Shown piece after piece: positions 33,152 through 35,303 of a stretch of DNA of 35,303 bases; the first letter of the stretch is position 1, and each line of letters opens with the position of its first letter. Origin of the DNA: Solirubrobacterales bacterium. GTDB lineage: Bacteria > Actinomycetota > Thermoleophilia > Solirubrobacterales > Solirubrobacteraceae. The stretch covers positions 1-35,303 of the forward strand of contig JAOPZW010000338.1 of NCBI GenBank assembly GCA_025963905.1, read 5' to 3'. Both the position numbers and the translations under genes were made by a program. Under the pieces are notes generated by a model. It did no database searches, was not told the DNA's origin, and saw only the letters and a program-made list of their open reading frames with translations.

Positions 33152-33185
33152 GGCGAGAGCGGGCGTTCCGACGCCCGCTCTCGCC
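33152..33185. terminator. Bidirectional terminator hairpin
   Basis: A perfect 15-bp inverted repeat, GGCGAGAGCGGGCGT and ACGCCCGCTCTCGCC, with a TCCG loop, lies midway between the convergent GH5-like and VOC genes. It has no T-run, as usual for GC-rich actinobacterial terminators. Confidence 0.85.
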
Positions 33186-33197
33186 CGGTCCGGGTGG

Positions 33198-34118
33198 CTA
33201 CGCGGCCCTCACCGTCGCATCGGCGCGGCCGGCGAGGTCCTTGTTCTCCGGGACGAACTTGCTCGCGGTGAACGTGGCGCCCTGGGGGTCGGCGATGACG
33301 GTCATCCGCACCCAGGGGGCGTCGAACGGCGGGACGATCACGGTGCCGCCGAGCTCGGCGGCCCTCTCGGCCGTCGCGCCGGCATCCTCGACCGCGAACG
33401 TCACGCTCCAGTGCGCGGGGACACCCGGCTGGTCGTCGGCGATCGGAGTGAGCGCCGCGACCACGTCCTCGAAGCCCTCCGGAGCGCCACTGTCGGCCAT
33501 CCGCTCGGTGAGTCCGGGATCGCTGCGCTCCAGGAACTCGCCGTACCCGGGCAGCCGCCACATCTGGGCGCCGCCGCCGAGGCCGAGCGCCTCCCATCCG
33601 AACACCGAGCCGTAGAAGGACTTCGCGCCTTCGGCGTCGCGGGTGTTGAGGCCGTTGAAGTTCAGCGAGCCCGGTTCGTTGACGATCCTCGCGCCCTTGT
33701 GCTCCTTCGCCTGCCAGACGCTGAACGCGGCTCCTTCGGGGTCGGTGAGCACGGCCATCCGGCCCGCCTCCAGGACGTCGAAGGGCTCCACCACGATGCG
33801 CCCGCCCGCATCGAAGACCTTCGCGGCGGCGTCGTCGGCGCTCTCGACCCAGATGTACGTGTTCCATGCCGCCATCGACGGCCCGCCCTCGGGCTGGGAC
33901 GCGACGGCGGCCACATCGCCGCCGCGCAGGCGCGCGATGAGGTATGGGCCTGGTGCGCCCGGCGGCATCACATCCTCGAACTCCCATCCGAAGAGCCCGC
34001 CGTAGAACGCCACGGCGGACTCCGGATCGGGCTGGCTGGTGTCGATCCAGCACGGGACGCCGGGCAGGTATCCGTCTCGCTCGAGCACTGGGGCTCCCTT
34101 CCTGGTGGTGGTTGACAT
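33198..34118 (-). CDS. Two-domain VOC family protein (Cfp30B-like)
   Basis: A 306-residue protein of two VOC domains: first from GVPCWIDTSQPDPESAVAFY to DPEGAAFSVWQ, second from LNTRDAEGAKSFYGSVFGW to DPQGATFTASKF. The pattern CWIDTSQPDPESAVAFYGGL and the repeat of DPxGAxF are typical of the mycobacterial 27-kDa antigen Cfp30B group. The His/Glu metal ligands of active glyoxalases are mostly absent, so it may be a binding protein. ATG 34118 lies 66 bp from the divergent WYL gene, its probable regulator. Confidence 0.92.
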   Translation of the reverse strand: MSTTTRKGAPVLERDGYLPGVPCWIDTSQPDPESAVAFYGGLFGWEFEDVMPPGAPGPYLIARLRGGDVAAVASQPEGGPSMAAWNTYIWVESADDAAAKVFDAGGRIVVEPFDVLEAGRMAVLTDPEGAAFSVWQAKEHKGARIVNEPGSLNFNGLNTRDAEGAKSFYGSVFGWEALGLGGGAQMWRLPGYGEFLERSDPGLTERMADSGAPEGFEDVVAALTPIADDQPGVPAHWSVTFAVEDAGATAERAAELGGTVIVPPFDAPWVRMTVIADPQGATFTASKFVPENKDLAGRADATVRAA

Positions 34119-34142
34119 CCGCCGGCACCGTACGAGCGATCT

Positions 34143-34159
34143 AGGTCAGGATCTGTCCT
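34143..34159. promoter_or_regulatory. 17-bp dyad, probable WYL-regulator operator
   Basis: AGGTCAGGATCTGTCCT has the symmetric form AGGnCAG-nnn-CTGnCCT, with all paired positions matching. It lies in the 66-bp divergent spacer between the VOC and WYL genes, where it can control both. Confidence 0.6.
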
Positions 34160-34184
34160 CAACTCCCGACACGATGGAAATGCG

Positions 34185-35138
34185 ATGAGCGAGACCTCGA
34201 GCCGACTCCTGGAGCTGCTCTCCCTGCTCCAGGGGCGCCGCGACTGGCCCGGCAACGAGCTGGCCGCCCGTCTCGACGTGTCCGGCAGGACGATCCGGCG
34301 CGACATGGACCGGCTGCGCCGGCTCGGCTACCCGGTGGAGTCCCTCAGCGGCCCGGCGGGCGGGTACCGGCTTCGCGCCGGAAGCGCGATGCCGCCGCTG
34401 CTCCTCGACGACGAGGAGGCGATCGCGATCGCGGTCGGCCTTCGCACCGCCGCGCGGGCCTCGGTGACCGGCATCGAGGAGACCGCCGTGCGAGCGCTCG
34501 TCAAGCTAGAGCAGGTCCTTCCGGCGCACCTCCGCCGCCGCGTCGCCGCACTGGGCGCGGCGACGTACACGCTCCCGGTCGCCGGCCCGACGGTCGACCC
34601 GCAGCACCTCACCGTGATCGCCGCCGCCTGCCGCGACTCTGAGTGCCTTCGCTTCGGCTACCGCAGCCGCGATGGCACCGACAGCCGGCGCGAGGTCGAG
34701 CCCCACTCGCTCGTCAACCACGGCCGCCGCTGGTACCTCGTCGCCTGGGATCGTGGCCGCGACGACTGGCGGACGTTCCGCGTCGATCGTCTGGCCACCC
34801 CGGCGTCGACCGGCGCGCGCTTCGTCGCGCGGAGCCTGCCGGAGAAGGATGCGGCCGCCTACGTCAAGCGGAGCATCGCCGGGGCGCCGAACCGATTCGA
34901 AGCGCGGGTGACGCTGCACGTCGCCGCCGAGGAGATCACGAGCCGCGTCCCGGCCCACTGGGGCACGATCGAGCCGCTGGACGCGCACACCTGCGAGTAC
35001 CGGACGGGCGACGACGACCTCAGGTGGCTGGCCCTGCGCGTCGCGATGCTAGGCGTCGACTTCGACGTGCACGAACCCCCCGAGCTGGTCGAGCATCTGC
35101 GGACGCTGGCTTCCCGGCTCAGGCGCGCGGCGCGCTGA
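34185..35138 (+). CDS. HTH-WYL transcriptional regulator (YafY/DeoR-type)
   Basis: A 317-residue regulator. N-terminal winged HTH: LLELLSLLQGRRDWPGNELA, RLDVSGRTIRRDMDRLRRLG, YPVESLSGPAGGYRLRAG (residues 7-65). The WYL domain starts near 145: LRFGYRSRDG, RREVEPHSLVNHGRRWYLVAWD, RTFRVDRLA, followed by the WCX-type C-terminal domain. WYL domains sense small ligands or nucleic-acid ends. ATG 34185 has only a weak upstream site. Divergent from the two-domain VOC gene; its 3' end overlaps the convergent isochorismatase gene by 20 bp. Confidence 0.94.
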   Translation: MSETSSRLLELLSLLQGRRDWPGNELAARLDVSGRTIRRDMDRLRRLGYPVESLSGPAGGYRLRAGSAMPPLLLDDEEAIAIAVGLRTAARASVTGIEETAVRALVKLEQVLPAHLRRRVAALGAATYTLPVAGPTVDPQHLTVIAAACRDSECLRFGYRSRDGTDSRREVEPHSLVNHGRRWYLVAWDRGRDDWRTFRVDRLATPASTGARFVARSLPEKDAAAYVKRSIAGAPNRFEARVTLHVAAEEITSRVPAHWGTIEPLDAHTCEYRTGDDDLRWLALRVAMLGVDFDVHEPPELVEHLRTLASRLRRAAR

Positions 35139-35303
35139 GGCCGGCCAGCCGGGCCGCCCACGTGGCGACGTCGACCACCTCGGCCTGCCGGGGGAAGACC
35201 TTGTCGAGCAGCACGCGGTGGACCTCGGGATCCGCGTCGGCGCAGGCGTCGCGCAGGACCGTGAGCTCGAAGTCCAGGTCCGCGGCGGCGCGCAGCGTGG
35301 AGA
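35119..35303 (-). CDS. Isochorismatase-family cysteine hydrolase, C-terminal part only
   Basis: The last 61 codons of a leftward gene whose start lies beyond the window. Residues read STLRAAADLDFELTVLRDAC, then DPEVHRVLLDKVFPRQAEVV, which matches the end of the isochorismatase fold (conserved stretch before ...DAC-D...H...L..VFP..A.V). Catalytic Asp-Lys-Cys residues are upstream and not visible. The stop at 35119-35121 lies within the WYL gene, giving a tail-to-tail overlap of 20 bp. Confidence 0.75.
   Translation of the reverse strand, partial: STLRAAADLDFELTVLRDACADADPEVHRVLLDKVFPRQAEVVDVATWAARLAGLSAPRA

Noticed and set aside
1-35303. CRISPR array, insertion sequence or transposase
   Set aside because: No regularly spaced repeats, transposase motifs or IS-type terminal repeats were seen on either strand.

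Overview
The window is high-GC DNA with heavy GC bias at third codon positions, GTG and TTG starts, overlapping genes and actinobacterial gene types: SARP/AfsR-like regulator, DrrAB-type exporter, CHRD and WYL proteins, rifamycin phosphotransferase. It looks like a chromosomal segment of an actinobacterium. Protein style and the GC-rich spacers would fit the Thermoleophilia (Solirubrobacterales), but no marker gene in the window proves this.

Layout. (1) 1-1569: 5' part of a rifampin phosphotransferase gene (leftward) behind a perfect 19-bp palindrome of the rifamycin-associated-element type. (2) 1865-5773: a SAM methyltransferase, a TetR regulator, and two divergent oxidoreductases (saccharopine-dehydrogenase-like and quinone-oxidoreductase-like) with a large inverted repeat in the shared promoter region. 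(3) 5903-9874: two 45-bp near-identical tRNA-Ser 3'-end fragments bracket a 3.9-kb segment that encodes only exported proteins (DUF6351 hydrolase-like, cupredoxin, CHRD). The second fragment supplies the last codons of the next tetR gene. (4) 9829-15855: a TetR repressor divergent from a six-gene operon: ABC ATPase, ABC permease, citryl-CoA-lyase-like protein, PaaK-like CoA ligase, VOC protein and GST. A 17-bp perfect palindrome sits in the divergent promoter.

(5) 15879-26281 (leftward): eleven tightly coupled genes plus a possible twelfth small ORF. In transcription order: zinc-ribbon protein, GT2 fused to a degenerate GGDEF domain, radical SAM/SPASM-like protein, NAD-dependent epimerase, membrane-hydrolase/HNH fusion, LPG-synthase-TM (flippase-like) membrane protein, epimerase, epimerase, SDR, epimerase, DPM1-type polyprenyl-phosphate glycosyltransferase. 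(6) 26507-33134 (rightward, divergent from 5): a short SARP-ATPase regulator, a giant GT2 + GT-C fusion and a GH5-like lipoprotein. Regions 5 and 6 together look like one undescribed polyprenyl-phosphate-dependent surface-glycan or glycolipid system: sugar donors made and modified inside, flipped, polymerised or transferred outside, and trimmed by a lipoprotein hydrolase. This is the main candidate new system; its product is unknown.

(7) 33152-35303: a strong bidirectional terminator, a two-domain VOC protein, a divergent WYL regulator with a 17-bp dyad between them, and the 3' end of an isochorismatase-family gene that overlaps the WYL gene tail to tail.
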